Notes: generated from the letters alone by a model not told the origin. A stretch of 64,000 nucleotides of DNA from Fasciolopsis buskii (GCA_008360955.1 LUCM01009273.1:82247-146246); one strand, 5' to 3'. Shown: positions 1 through 13,195, numbered from the stretch's first letter. A program made the numbers and translations.

Positions 1-1185
1 ACCTAAATTGAAATATTTCTGGACTGAATTATGGACCACATAATAGTAGTTGAATCGGGGTCGAAATATTTGCTGATTCCATTCGTAGACGATGGACACA
101 GAAGTCAGAAATCACAACTGAAAAGAACTCAATTCAACAAAATCCTGGTATACAGAGCTAATAGGTATTTTCCCATATACAATTCATGCACGGCTATTCA
201 ATGCGAATCACACATGAACACAATAAATCAAACAGAAAGGGAATTAATCAGCATCATCAGGGTTAGTTCATCATGTTAATGGAAGTGCAAGTCAGAAGTT
301 GAAAAGTATTCTGTTGTATCAACTGGAAGGTAACTCAACCGTCCGTGGGAAGTATTTCCAAAAACAATGAAAAATATGCGCAAAGGTGAAATTTTAAGGT
401 GTTCAAAAACCACCCAGGAAGTGTGTGTGACCCTGATTCAAGACATTATTACCCGTGTAATTTCGGTACTATATCGTACTACTCGCATTTGCGTCAAACA
501 GATCTGGAACATGCCCCGTGTTTCACAAGACCTCTCAAGAGCACATCTGCTGGCATACTGTGAAGCAATGCACAAAAAATTAATGCACCTTACAGTAAGT
601 GTGCACAAATGTGATCATGTCAAAGGGATCAAATTTCCGGCCCATCCAAACGAGGTATGAATAAGTCAGTTGAATGACATTTGCGAGTAATTCTAACATT
701 ATTCCCGGGTAGAGGATGACACATTTGAAATTCTTTGATATCGTACTAAAACATTCTACTAAAATAATATGGAAAATCAGATTTTGAATATCCTCTGAAA
801 TTCCATGAATTTTCTAATCAGAGCAAGACTTTGACCAGTAGACAGATGACTAAAAAGATTCACGTCCATTTTTACTTTTGTTCATGCGCATAAATCTTAA
901 GATAGCATATGCATAAATTAGTCTTAATAGCTTCTCATTTACCATTACTGATGGGGAAATTTTGATAGGTTCCCGAATGGGGTGGCAGAAATGACGAATA
1001 ATCGGATGACAGTGAATATTACAGGTTCGATCAGTCTCATTGAAGTTCAAACACTGTCTCGAGTGTGGGTCATGTTCTGCATTGTGTCTGGTGCATCTTC
1101 AATGGTTTTCCTCGACCCTGGGAGAGTAAGACCGTGCTCATGATATACACGGGGAAAAGTCTTTCCGGAAGGTCAGTGTGACGAG
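1..1185. other. No gene recognised
   Basis: AT-rich sequence with one 97-codon frame (367-660, ATG start) that ends in the R1 repeat and has no recognisable domain. Treated as chance. Confidence 0.5.
637..715 (+). repeat. Short dispersed repeat R1, copy 1
   Basis: GGCCCATCCAAACGAGG, ATAAGTCAGTTGAATGACAT and CGAGTAATTCTAACATTATTCC match, in order, segments at 23612, 46306 and 49636. Function unknown; may be part of a longer degraded element. Confidence 0.5.
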
Positions 1186-1330
1186 TCTATATGCAATTCA
1201 CGTGATACAATCTGGAACAGCTTCGCGCTAGCCTGTATAAACAATCAGCCAACAAGAACGATGGGAGCAGGCGATCGCGAAGTTCAAACGTACCAAATGA
1301 CATTGGACCGAATGTATTACGCCAACCAGG
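1186..1330 (-). mobile_element. Gypsy integrase-region fragment
   Basis: The stretch matches 48731-48850 in the same orientation: TCTATATGCAATTCACGTGA, GACAGCTTCG-like block, GCCTGTATAAAC and CCAACAAGAACGATGG. It corresponds to the C-terminal integrase part of the 48.6-kb remnant. Strongly diverged and with an insertion. Confidence 0.55.
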
Positions 1331-3703
1331 ACTCATCTCATTTTGTGCGTAAGCGCAAGATTTATAAATAAATTATGAACGTGGACTTGTTTTCCAGCTG
1401 TGGTGAACCTCATATTGTATTCACTTGCGTAGCTTGAATCGGTGTCGATCCAATCAGCAATGGTGATTCATACCCGTATTTTAGTGCGATTGGCTGAATT
1501 CCGCATAATGATTTCAGGTACGGATACTACCATTAGCTGATATGATCACTGTTTGAAATTCGCGGCAGCATTTTCGAAGACGGCAAATAAGTGTCGACGT
1601 AATGAAAGACACGAGCAACTGAACCATGCTCCTTATCCAACAAGCAAAATTAGCGCATTGAGGAAAAGTTTCGACACTTTCGGCCAAAATGAAAAGGACT
1701 ATCAGTCCTCTATATCCTACATCAGTATTTCAAGATTGACGAATTTCATGTTTGGAGCATGGAAACAGATGGACAGTTTCAGTTTGGAACTCTTGAAGAA
1801 TCTACCAGATGGTTTCACTGAGAGTCATGTCTGAATGAACACGACAAAGTTTTGTGGAATATTGGCCACCATAATAAATTTGTTCTGTCTTCAGTTTATA
1901 TCCTGGTGCCTGATGGTATCTTAGCATTGTCATTTAGGGGACTGTTGGTGACCAGGGTTTTGTTGTGTTTGTGCCGCCAAGTGTATGATGCTTTCAGTCC
2001 CCGTGGAACTGGAAAAGAAGAGGAGGCGCACCGAGTGAAGAACTATATAACACGATGGGCAACGAATGAAGCTGAAGTACAGAAGGGCGAAACTAGCGCA
2101 TATGTGCACAACAGTTCTGATCCTTTGTTCTTCAAAGTTTCTGCTTGGCTCTGTATTATTTTACCCAGCCTGACAAAGGTCAAACCCACCAAGAACTCAA
2201 TGTAGGATTTGCCTATCCAGCATTCAACTAAGCACACAAAATTTCTAATTCTAATCTGAATTATATGTAAGTTTGATGATTGCATTTATGATAGCAGAGA
2301 ATAAACTTTTAAACTCGGTGACATCAGTGCAGATAGAAGGGAAGGGTATACAGTAAACCAGGAGTACCACCACAATCTCAGAAATTTACTGAGAAACAAA
2401 TAGTGGTGGACTGCAAATTCTCCTTGAAGCTAATAAATCTAGGGTGAAAGAAAGCATTATGCATCTATTGCAAGTTAACTCGTTACGCAGTGAGACTTTT
2501 GAAGCGGCTTCAAAAAATAATTGCTTTTTACCGCACATTTCGCACTTCTTAGATTACCCTCGATTTTAGTCCACTAGCACGGTCGCCGATGACGAAAAAC
2601 TGTCCCGTCAAGAGCGATGGTTGACACAGATCTTTTGTCGATATAACAAACTTTGATACACACTCCCCCTTTAAGTCACACTTTTCTGATGCTTAGTGTA
2701 CCGTAACCAGGCAAGCAAAATAAACTGATTGTCAAAAGAAGACTTATAAAGGCAAATTTGTGACTCAAGTACGCAAATGTATTCTTCCTATGCTTAGCAT
2801 GTGCTTCAAGTTAGCTGACACCTGGAGAGTTTCATGCTTTTCCACCATTTTATCCGGTAATGTAGTTCTGCTGGTAAGCTGGCAAGGATTTTTGGCAAAT
2901 GATTTACGAGTGTCAAAATCCAAAGATACAAGCAATTTAATTCTTCTCGGCTACACAGAACATCAAGAAAAAGTGCGTTTCCGAATCTCTTGACACTTTG
3001 CCACGGAGGCGACAGGCGGGAGGAGCGCCCAAACTATAGTATGTTCCACATTCCTGTTGATGCGCATAAGGGTTCCCCTTTACTAAAACTATTATCACTC
3101 ATCAGTAGTGCACAACATTTAACCTTAGGTAAAGTAGGATTTTCCATTTATTGGAGAAATGCGACATTTGGACACTGTTTCGGTTGCAGTAATCGGTGGA
3201 AGAATGAAATATATTACGTGACCTGATCACCCAGTTTAAATATAACCCCCGAATACTTCACCAGTCTTTCTTCGTGTGCACGTTATTTTTGCATTGCAAA
3301 TGTTTGGAAATTTTCACACTCAGATGATCATGCTATGGCAACCAAGGTCGTCCATTTCTGATTACTCCTAGCCGAACCAACATCAAATACAAACACGCAT
3401 TGACCAAGGCTATTTTGCAATATCCCCTGGAGTCCTTATGCAACATCGGAAAATGAAATGAAAGATGCAATTTCATCGGCCTAGTTTCAAGTGTAAATTT
3501 AACTGAAGGTTTAAAGTAATACTACGTAATCTAACTAAGAACATCGAAAACATTTCCATGTCATATGCATTCGCATCACCTAGATAACCACTTTATCACC
3601 TGTGTATCGGAAGTAGGATTGGTACAATCCATAAAGGAAGACCGGTAGTCCAATTCCTCGAAGAATCTGGCATGGAATGTTCCCAGACAAATCAATGTTC
3701 TGC
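1331..3703. other. No gene recognised
   Basis: Only short frames in all six readings, the longest 117 codons (1852-2205) from a non-ATG start. No motif, repeat or RNA gene seen. Confidence 0.5.
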
Positions 3704-4461
3704 CTGAAGTTGGCTATCGTCACTGATCACCCGACGCTTCAGTCCCAATTCAACAGGAACAAATCAGCGACACGGTCTATAGCTGCACACAATTGCGATA
3801 TTTCACATTAACTCGGCACGACGATTCCATAAACTGACTTTATGTTGCCACATTCACTATTCGCATCGGTGAAACAATCCAAATCCATTAAGCTATCTAA
3901 TTCCCAGTCAAAGGATGAGTTGTGGAAGTGCACGTGTTACTATCACCTGATCACATCAACTACTAAGAAGAGATGGCAACCGAAGAGAGAGCGGATATGC
4001 CGTCAGTTCTTTGTTCCTCTAGATTAACTCAGTGTGTAACCGGGCCGAGTACAACGCCGTGGTAATCCACCAGCGACCCCACCCGTTCTGTGCAGATTTG
4101 TACTGGATGGAATCCCCGAGAGTGACTTGAATGTAAAATAGATTAATTATTTGGCTCAGTAGATGTCCATATATTCAAAGCTGTGCACGAACATTTTGCG
4201 ACGGCTAATAATTGTGATGCATGTTTGCACAATGACAAATTTAAACCGAGTAGTCAAGATCCGTGGGCTGAAACCTGTTCAGTGGATTTCCTATGGTGCA
4301 TTCTCTAGTTGATATGATCCGTGGGTGCTGATAGATTCCAAATGCAGATGATCTGAAGTAGGCCTGACCAGCAAATCAGTTATTAGTTTTGTGAATGAGG
4401 TGTCGAGTAGTTGCATTAGTTGGGAAAGCATCCTATAGATACATAGTACCGACAACACATG
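3704..4461. repeat. 758-bp near-identical duplication, left copy
   Basis: Matches 40908-41665 in the same orientation at a constant offset of 37,204 bp; I found only one mismatch (about 4033, T versus C). It holds a 61-codon open stretch from 3842 (MLPHSLFASVKQ) with no recognisable domain, present identically in both copies, which at this identity carries no evidence of coding. Left edge: homology stops before CTGAAGTTGG. Right edge: drops abruptly to diverged homology. Confidence 0.9.
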
Positions 4462-4840
4462 ATGATATAATCAGCTGGATGGAAGTGTTCGCTCGGCCAC
4501 ATTGGATGTCAACACCTTCCGTCCAGTACTGCGCAACCCACGTTTGAAATGCTCAACAGGCATCTTTTTGCGGTCGATGAATGTCGTTCTGATTTCCGCC
4601 AATCGCAGAATATTCTCGTATCTGGAGACCCTTGTTGATGGTTTCTCCTCCAATGAAGCATTTCGGCTCTGGCATCTTCGAAGGAAACCTCGGTCATGTT
4701 ATTCCAATCCAATTCAAGTGTATTTGACCTGATAACGAACTCAGTCGACCTCGCGAAACCATAACAAGCCAACTGGATCAGTCACTTGTCGAAGTGTGCG
4801 ACATGAGCAATGCAACTGTATACTAAAGACACCGAGGCTA
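4462..4840 (-). pseudogene. Broken paralogue of the 107-aa open frame
   Basis: On the - strand it aligns with 42065-41666. The N-terminal part is read in one frame (LELDWNN, from about 4710) and the rest in another (GLQIREYSAIGG, then TWVAQYWTEGVDIQCG), with a TGA inside the second part. The shared WNN/LNN, GLQxRE and VDxQxGxxNTSIQ phrases make the relationship clear. A frameshift and a stop mark it as a pseudogene. Confidence 0.5.
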
Positions 4841-6229
4841 CATTCATTTCAGAGAACTGAGTTTGCCTAACGTAGATTTGGACAACAGCCCATCAGAGAA
4901 CGGGAGATGGGGTGATCCGTCAAATAATGTCACCTATGCTACCTACTTCAGTCCTTTCAATGACAATTACAGAATCAGCACGGCAATCAAACCAAATTGT
5001 CGAGGAATTCTCGACATTGTGAGGTTGACATGAGTCCTCGTACGATCCATGTGACAATACACTCTGGCTTCATTGTCGCATGTAACTCAGAAACGCGACC
5101 GACAAAATACAGAGACTTCCGTTAACTGAAGTAAGCTTTGCCAATGATGTTTTAACACATGCCTTGTAAGTAAATCCCAACGGGAATTTCAGTTGCTATG
5201 GTATGTTTGTTTCCTTCATATACACGGTCCGGATTCAATGCTATTGCAAGACGATCTAAGAATTCAACTTCGAGTATTGCTACTACCAAATCGAAAAGAC
5301 TATAAACTTACAGATGCCCAGCTTCAACGTGAGAAAAAACGAGGTCAGATGGTTATATTGGACAGGAAAATTGGAAACATCATCCTAGATAACACTCGAA
5401 ATGTCCCAGCAATGAAAGTTCGACTGTGCACAACCTAACGAAAATATGCTATGCACAATATCAACTGTCTGACCAGCTGACAATCCGCGACGACCTTTTT
5501 TTCTATCAAGACAGCCGCTCGATTTCCTGGATTTTTGTCGGATGTAACTTTAGACCCAAAATTCAAACCTCGTGGGTTGTTTCATGGTGATGAGACAGCT
5601 CTTAAACAGAACAATCTGGCTTACATCAAAAGTTTCCAGGATATGAAGTCTATGGTAAAATATTCTTACGTCCTAAGTATCCTCTGTATGGTGACTTTTG
5701 GGTGGAGGTGGACCACTGTGTCTTAATAGCTTTTCACACAATCACTAGTGAGGTGTATTTACTTTTCTCCGATTCCGATCAACATAGGCCGTGAAATTCC
5801 CCGATACATTAACAACACTAAGCAACTGGACGGTTTCTACACTAGCGTGTGCCAAATCTCTTGTTTAGAGATAATCAGCAAACATGCCTCAGCGTACCTA
5901 TTATGTAAAAAATACCCCATGTAAGGGTAGTGGATGTTAAATCGTTATATCCACTATTTCGGTCATAGGTCAACACAAATGCGACAACATAGCGCTGATT
6001 ATAACGATCGATCAACTGAGAGAAAAGCCGCATCAAAATGTCAACTAATATCAGTGGACCGAATTAGCCCAGGGGCTTATGGATCTCTGAATAATGACCA
6101 GAAATAACCGGTGTGAGTGCATCGTTCTGTTTTAAGGAGCGAAAGTTATGTCTGCTCAATATGTCTGTTATTTCTGGAGCTAGCGGGAAACGGTGATAGA
6201 CCCTATCGCGGAATGACAAGTCGAAAAAA
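4841..6229. other. No gene recognised
   Basis: No frame above about 81 codons and no recognisable motif. Confidence 0.5.
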
Positions 6230-6305
6230 GAACCGATATTTAGAAACGTTGGCACATTGCATCTACCAACAACGCTGTTAGTGACATTATATCATTCATA
6301 ACTAA
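6230..6305 (+). mobile_element. Remnant of the same hairpin element, copy 3
   Basis: Retains TAGAAACGTTGGCACATTGC, ATCTACCAACAACGCTGTTA and CATTATATCATTCATA, collinear with 53236-53292. The hairpin stem upstream of GAAAC is lost. Confidence 0.5.
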
Positions 6306-7424
6306 AGCAGATATTTAGCCCTATTCTTCCCTTTTAAAGTGAATTCCATCGGACGTCAGTGCTGACGAAGTCACCTCGATAGGCAATGAAAAGTTTGCAA
6401 TCAAATTGCCCAGCTCAGCGAGCAAACCAATACCATCCTGTTAAACCTGCTTTTTGACAACGAGTCCTAGTTTGGATCGAAACGTCCCGATAAACGTATT
6501 AACTCAGTGTACGCTTTCTCAACTCTAATATATATATATATATATATCGTGAATGCGAAAGAACTATCCTAGATGTGTCTACACTCTGTAGGGTAGAAAG
6601 GTCCTGCGGTGACCTGCACGTGATCCACAAGGAATCAGGTAGATTTTCCATGAGAGGCCGCTCGAAAGTTTGCATCTATTTGTTTTCATTCGGCTACCTG
6701 CTCTCAATAGGTAAATCGCATGTCCCCATGAGGTTCACGCCCCCCGAACAACGAGTTTGTGATATCTCTTAGTTTGACGGAAGTATTATATCCCGCTCCA
6801 GAAATCAAGTCCAGTTTCAGTTTCAGTCCCATGTTCAGATTTACAATCAGCAGAACTACACGAACATGCTCTGTTTGCGACTGCTACCTGAAGTACCGTC
6901 TAATTGAAAAGGGAAAAAGAGAAGCAGCAATATTTCAGGGTCGGTTGCAGGGCAGTAAATCGGGAAACCATTCAGAACAGAAAAGATTTTTAGTGCAAAA
7001 AGCACCATGGATGCAAGGCATAAGCAAAATCCCGTTTGGGTTACGTTCTCTCCAAAGGAACTCGTGAATTACATACTGAATGGTCTGATGAAAGCTTGAG
7101 AAGGGAACAGTATTAAACCTCATGATTAACATTTGAATAGATGACTGTTTACCCCAAGCATTCAGGAGGAATGCAAGGCCAACAGTCAGGACCTAAAATT
7201 AGGAGCAGCTGGGGCAGAATAGCACTTCAAAATATCCATCGCCCGAATCTTCGTCGGATTGCGCTAAAACAGGAAAATCCAAACTAAAAAACGCTCCGGC
7301 AAAAGCCGGGCCCAACTGAGATGACGGGAGGTCGGACAACTTACGAGGGGTCGATAGTGCGATTATTAGGCTTGAATCAGCCTGCTCGCCTCTCCGTCTG
7401 GCAAACGTGTTTACCACCCCGACA
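6306..7424. other. LMO upstream region, nothing recognised
   Basis: Overlapping frames of about 100 codons on both strands (6759-7132) have no domain and look like chance. Distal regulatory elements could lie here but are not visible. Confidence 0.5.
6528..6547. repeat. (AT)n microsatellite
   Basis: Uninterrupted AT dinucleotides, about 10 units. Confidence 0.95.
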
Positions 7425-7761
7425 CCACGTGATCGAACCGACCGCTTGTCTTCCACCTCAACCTAAGTGTCAGTACTTCAAGGTCGCGAGTTAGCCATTC
7501 ACTCCGGGCATCACTTCGTTCTGGTTGGTCAACATATCTCGAACCAATCAACGAGCTAGCTAACGGACCATTAAGTGCGCACGTACAGCTCGGCTCATTC
7601 GGCTAGGCGAAATTGGTGCGCGTGCGCGCGGTGGACATTTATAGAACGCTTCGGCACGTGTTTGTTTCGTTCACGTGTCGCCGGTACCCACATCTCAGCG
7701 ACCTGTTGCCACGTTGGACTCGAGGGCATTTCGGTCGCAGGTGGCGACAGCATTCAGTGTA
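7425..7761 (+). promoter_or_regulatory. Candidate LMO promoter / 5' UTR with three CACGTG E-boxes
   Basis: The 200 bp before the start codon are richer in CpG than the AT-biased surroundings. Three perfect palindromic E-boxes CACGTG lie at 7426-7431, 7655-7660 and 7672-7677, the last two 17 bp apart. A TATA-like TTTATAGA occurs at about 7638-7645, which would put a start site near 7670 and a 5' UTR of about 90 nt. This is inferred from position and composition only. An AG at 7756-7757, four bases before the ATG, could also act as a spliced-leader acceptor, a common arrangement in flatworms. Confidence 0.4.
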
Positions 7762-7943
7762 ATGGCGATTGTGTGTGCTGCGTGTGGCGTCCCCATTGTG
7801 GATCGAACTTTGCTAAGTGTTTTAGACCGATTTTGGCACACTGCTTGCCTGAATTGTTCCTGTTGTGGATTACGTTTAGATGAACTTGGACCTTCTGTTT
7901 TTGTGCGTGAAAATATGCTTCTCTGTCGACAGGATTACCTTAG
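7762..7943 (+). CDS. LMO4-like: LIM-only protein (LMO4-like), coding exon 1: first LIM domain
   Basis: First coding exon of a LIM-only transcriptional cofactor. LMO proteins have no DNA-binding domain; they use paired LIM zinc fingers to bridge LDB/CLIM and other nuclear partners. The exon encodes residues 1-60 and two bases of codon 61. LIM1 is complete: C5-X2-C8-X17-H26-X2-C29-X2-C32-X2-C35-X19-C55-X2-D58, matching the consensus for two zinc sites. The start is the only ATG in the open frame upstream of the domain (7762), with G at -3 and G at +4; the frame stays open further 5' but only from a GTG at 7675. The exon ends CTTAG|GTAAGT, an excellent donor in phase 2. Residues around LIM1 and the DYLR|LFG junction to LIM2 resemble LMO4 more than LMO1/2/3, from memory of the family. 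Whether a non-coding 5' exon or a trans-spliced leader precedes it cannot be seen. Confidence 0.9.
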
Positions 7944-7949
7944 GTAAGT

Positions 7950-10900
7950 CAGCAAAACCTACGTTTTTATGGCTCATGACTATTGCTTTGCCGGGCTCAT
8001 GCAGTGTATGAAAAAACCGTTACTTTGAATTTGCGGATGTGGCCACCCTTGGGGCACAAAGGAACGCTAGTGCGTAACGTCCATCATAATAAAGTTGCTC
8101 TTAAGTTTGGTTTAAGTACGTTTATTTCAAAATTGGCGAAAATGGCATAGTTTGTCTTTTTGTCCAAAAAATTGAATAGAGCTAAAATGAAATCCGAAAG
8201 CACTTCTGACAAGAGAGGAAGAAAAACAATCCTTGGATAGGGCGTTCCCACCCGGTAATGATTTGGACCAAACAAGGCCACTTTTTATAGGTCAATTAGT
8301 TTTGGAACACTTGTAAACCTTTGCATATTATCAATGGATTTACTTCAAAAATGCGCTGCTATTGCTTACTCCTTTTCGATTAGCTATAGGGGCCGCTAGA
8401 TGCCTGATAAATTATGCAACGTTTATGGCCCACCGTGGGTTAAATTGATCGTTTGCTTTACTAGCAACGCTTCTTTTTCACTGTTTTTGACTACTACTAA
8501 GGTTGTTGGATCTTAAGTCTACTTGGAAAGACCGTTGGTTTTTATTACCTGGTCCCTGGTCTCTTGTCTGATCGTCAATATCGTGCTAATGCTTTGGTGC
8601 TGTCCCTCTGTCCTCTTAAAGTTTCCATTTCCCCGATTATCTCAACTCTGGATGACGCGTCTGCACGTTATCAAAGTTCTCTAGGCGACGCTCATGTCAG
8701 AGTCTCCTTTCCATAAACTACTAGCACAAATGGCGGACAGCGTTGTCTGATTTACTGATTGTTCTTGGTCTCACTTGTACATGTGCTTATTGATCGCCCG
8801 ACGGTAAATATCTTACATTCAGCATTCTACAGTTCTGCTTTGGCTCTTTTAAGGCGCACTTGTACACCTGGAGACATTACGCTTTCCCAATGAATTATAC
8901 ATTCTGAAATGAGGCATCCTGAAGTTGGTGAAGTTACCCAAAATTAACCTTATCAACAAACGCAGGGCTCCATAGTCATATACCTAGCAGACAGAAATGG
9001 TGCTTAACATAAGTACGACACGGGTAACCAAAGGGACCCTAACTCGCGATGGAAAACAGTTTCCCGATACTTCGTTTGTTTTTCTTACTCGAATTTCCCA
9101 AATTTCGTTAGGAGCATGAGTGGACCACGAGTCCGTTTAAGAGTCACATGGTGATTCGTTAGTCAGGCAAGGCTAACCTTCAAAAAGGAGACAAGGAAAT
9201 TTTGTTCATCTATCCATGTGCGAAACATACTACTGAGAAGAATTCCCAAATTTCGCTTTGATCTGACAATCGGTTCGCTCATTAGTAATCAACTCGGTGA
9301 CATTTTCCACTCATATGACCCTAGGTTTTAGCAAGATCTCTACTTAAGTGTGAAACACAAAACCATTGCTAGATATTACATCATTAGTTGTGTGCATCAC
9401 CCAAATAAACTTAATTCATGTAACTACTGCCAAGGCAGGATTTTGACAGAAATTCGAAAATGGTGCGGCAGCAAGTTTCGTACTCTTCTGGGTTCTTATA
9501 CGGTTCAATTAAACAGACCAGAGTACGACGGTCGTTTTGTCCCAGAATCTTAGTACACTTTTTAGGTGTAACTCCAACTCGTCGGTCGAGAGCAACTCAC
9601 GCTTCTCGGTGGCACCTTTTATTGCATAATGAACTTTTGTAAATTGAAGAAAAACTTAAGATTCAGTTAAGAACTTGGCGAGGGACTGAATGTCAGCTTG
9701 AAAGCAGATCAGAAATGCGAAATAGAGGAAACTGCTTCAGCCGTGAACGGAGTTCTCTCATGAATTCGTGCTAAATATGGGATTGATATTGTTATTAACA
9801 TTACTACGAGAGAGTCAGTCTGGACGTTGAACGAATGAATAGGAACAGCAGGAAGATTGATAACTATATAAGGAATGTAAATAAGGTCAAATTTACCAGA
9901 CTTTGGTGCGCAAATCACGGTTGCTTAGTCAGTCCGTCTAGGTAAAACAAGCAGCCGGTACTAGACAGTCCTTGTTGAATAAGGAGGGAATCCTACTTCA
10001 ATAGGCCCGGGAACATCACTGAAGACTAACAAATTCAAACAGACAACATTATTGAACATCTATTTGAAAGACAATCGACGTAATCCGCTAACATGATCGA
10101 AGGTGAAAGAGGGCCACGATAGCTTGGTGTTTATTATGACCCCTAAATATTGGATGAACTCGGTTCTGGGAGCGGGGACATTGTTGTGTTGACCGACTGC
10201 TCATTTGGATAAAAGGAGCGAGAAAAGGTAAATGTTCAGTCAAAGGATTTGAGTGTATTAAGGTGAACGGCTGATTGGAGAGCTGCTACGTAAGCTGTCC
10301 GAGAAAGATAAGTAATCGGATTGGTTGATGGTTGATCGAGTTGAGTGCAGATTCAAATCATTGCGATAAGTAGCGGAGAGATACGGAGAAAAAGCAGTGC
10401 CGCGGAAAACGTCGGAGTTGTTTATCCAGAGATTTGCTAGATGGCAAGCAAACTGAATGCACTGATTTTACAAATATTTTTTCTCGACCAAATCATCATC
10501 ATACAGGGCGAAATGAAAGCTGCACTTATTAGAAATAATCATTTCGACTTCTCTTTATCCGATGTTCCCTAGTAGGCACTTTCAGCGCTTTACTTCTTCC
10601 TCAGGGTCATTGGAAGCACGTGGTTGAATGACGTACTAATAATCTAGGGTGTGACTGCCCAAAGAATTACACTTCTCACATTGGTCAGCTGCCATAAGGC
10701 AACTATTGGATTGGCCGACTGACGTACCCAGTTCGAGTGAAGGGTGCTCCCACTAGACATGGCTCTCGATCGACAAGGAATCGGTCCGGAATATCGCATG
10801 TTATGTCCAAAAGGAGCAGAACGGCCTATACAACCAAGGTCCGCTTGTTTCACTAGCGCGAAATCCTAGGAGAGTACGTGACTCGTCATCACATTTTCGA

Positions 10901-13195
10901 TTTTCCTTCAAAATCTCGTTTTAGTAGCAAGGAAATTCTTATTTGGGTTACTTGCACGACTACTGATGTAATGTCGAAAACCGGTTTTCGTGATTCACAG
11001 AGAAGTGAAGATATTGCAGAGATTTAAAAAAGTGCGAAACTCTAGTCGCTGAGTCTATCTAAATTGGTATCAAGTACACGATGATCAGGCGTCCGTGCTA
11101 ACTCCTGAATGGCTTACGCTGCGGCAGCCATATCGATACCATTGGAATTCTCAGGTTGACACCGAAACCACGTTGTCAAACGGTTTCTTTGATTAAAGTC
11201 ACTAAATCCATTGCACGAGATTTTTTCGGCGCCTCAGCTGAAAACTGCAGGGATGTATTCAAAGATTACTCATAACTGGCAAACACATGCTGCTAAAACA
11301 GGGACATGCTATGACAAATGTTGGATCAGCTGGTTTTCACTAAGCAGGAGCAGTTCCCCCTTTATTGCATTATTGGAATAGTGGCAGGTAGCACAAGTGC
11401 ATAAAATGGTGGAAACTTTTCTTCCAAGCAGTGGGTTCAAGGTGGAATTTTTCTTTATGGTTTACAGTCTAATGTTCAATATGAAATTGTTTAAAAGGTT
11501 TCATTCAATACTCCGGGTTGATGTTACAGTTTTCTGCAGGACATATCGTTTCGCGGTCCTGATGGATGGGTTCCACAAGAGCATTTCATCGTTATGTTGT
11601 TAACGTAGCCGATTGCTTGTATCACCAGATGCTCTTTCGTTTTACTTTGGGCCTCTTATAATCTCCCATTCCTCTAACGAAGTCGAAGACAGAAAATCAA
11701 TACCTATTAAAGCGCTGATGCTATCCTATCTAGCAAAGTTCCTTATTGATTGTGATTGGCCCACCCGTCATGTTTGTACTAGTTACTGCTCTTGTTTCAC
11801 TGTTGGCCCTCAAACCTGACATGATAGAATCAGAATTCCATCCCCTGAGATCTGTTGCGTACGCTGGATCATCACGTTGCTTTTTTTGGTAAACTCAAAA
11901 CCAGGTGTTTTAATGGCAATATCTTTTACCTCTAATTTCTTGCCAAGATACTTGATGTCACGTGATGGTAAACCAGTCAGAGACGACTGTGATCGTGTGC
12001 CCCTCTATAAATTAAACGCTTCTTTTGATATTTTTTCTTATCTAATTTTTTTTACCTGGCTGGACAATATTGATAGCTTCCTGAAGAAGCCGATTGCATT
12101 AACACATTCTTCACAGGTTCATTTTTTGATGGTGATTTGAATACTTGGTTGTTCCCTAATTTTGACACGAACTGGCCTTCTAGATATGTTTTGAATTTTG
12201 TCAGATGCTGCATAACACTGTGACATTGGTTTGTCCAGTTTGTTCCCAGTTTTGATTAAGCCAAGAGATGATGTGACCAGCATGTAGTTATTTGTCGTAT
12301 TCGGCCGGTGCCTTCTTCTCCGTAGCTGCCTTCTTCTCCGTAGCTGCCTTCTTCTCCGTAGCTGCCTTCTTCCAACTGGATAAATGGTTTTCATTAACTC
12401 ACAAAATGTGCGCGGTAAAAATATAAAAAGAAACAAAACTTGTAACCTTGCCGTTTATTATTTTTCCCTCTTGTGTCCATCTCATTATAAGTCTGTTTAC
12501 ATGTTGCGTTGGCATGACGCTTGTGTTCAAGCCTTTGTTAAATATGTAGTATGCAAATTCGACACATTTTCTCAGGTCACATGAAATGTGGTAGCTCAAT
12601 ATGATCGCTTCTGACACCCTGTTACTTGCATTCTCTCACAGATGCATGACTTTGGGCTTGCCTCGTCGAATTTTGATTGCCCGCTTGCTTTGATCAAACA
12701 CTGGCAAGGTGTCGCGTGCGAAGATTCAGTCTTGTTTATTCCAATATTTTCACCAGGCCCGAAAAAATGTGTGATGGACATTAATGTTGTTTTTTCACTC
12801 CCAGCGTCCGCGTTTCTGGTTACACTGCTGCATTTCGTTCCTCATTCGATGCCGATGGTGAGGGTCTTGTTATGCCTTAGATGATCCGAATTAGCAAATG
12901 CAAAACGCCTTGATTCGTCTATCCCCCTTTCCGAATTTTCTGAGTAGTCATCACATTGATGACTGTAGCACTGTTCTAAAGTGAATACTGATGTAGAGTA
13001 AATTAATGACAATTTCCTACAGGATTAATTTTAAACGTTCCTGTTGGGAGCTTCGAAACCCCCAACAACTCGAAAAATGAGTGTGGAAAGATTCAGTAGT
13101 ATTCGTGTACTACCAATCGCTCTTCATTAGCTTACCGTCGTCGATTCCCTCCGTTCTTCGTTGTGAGCGGGGCATTTATTATTAATGATGGGTGC
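7950..13195. other. Unassigned intron sequence
   Basis: Apart from the 12.3-kb minisatellite, no repeat or exon was recognised. A GATCGCCCGACGG stretch near 8792 is faintly like the CR1 C-terminal coding end at 25467, too weak to call. Confidence 0.5.
12309..12373. repeat. 18-bp minisatellite, about 3.6 copies
   Basis: Tandem TGCCTTCTTCTCCGTAGC, exact over the first three units. In one - strand frame it reads as QLRRRR repeats, a basic stretch inside a chance 105-codon frame (12436-12119). Confidence 0.95.

Noticed and set aside
367..660. 97-codon ATG frame near the window start
   Set aside because: Its end falls in the R1 dispersed repeat and no domain or splice context supports it.
3842..4027. 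61-codon frame conserved in both 758-bp copies
   Set aside because: The copies are almost identical over their whole length, so conservation says nothing about coding.
7675..7761. N-terminal extension of the LMO protein from position 7675
   Set aside because: That codon is GTG, not ATG; the first ATG at 7762 lies just before LIM1 as in other LMO proteins.
8520..8900. Possible second CR1 C-terminal fragment
   Set aside because: Only a short LIDRPTV-like phrase matches the 25.4-kb fragment; no collinear motifs.
12119..12436. 105-codon frame with QLRRRR repeats
   Set aside because: The repeats come from the 18-bp minisatellite; the rest has no coding features.
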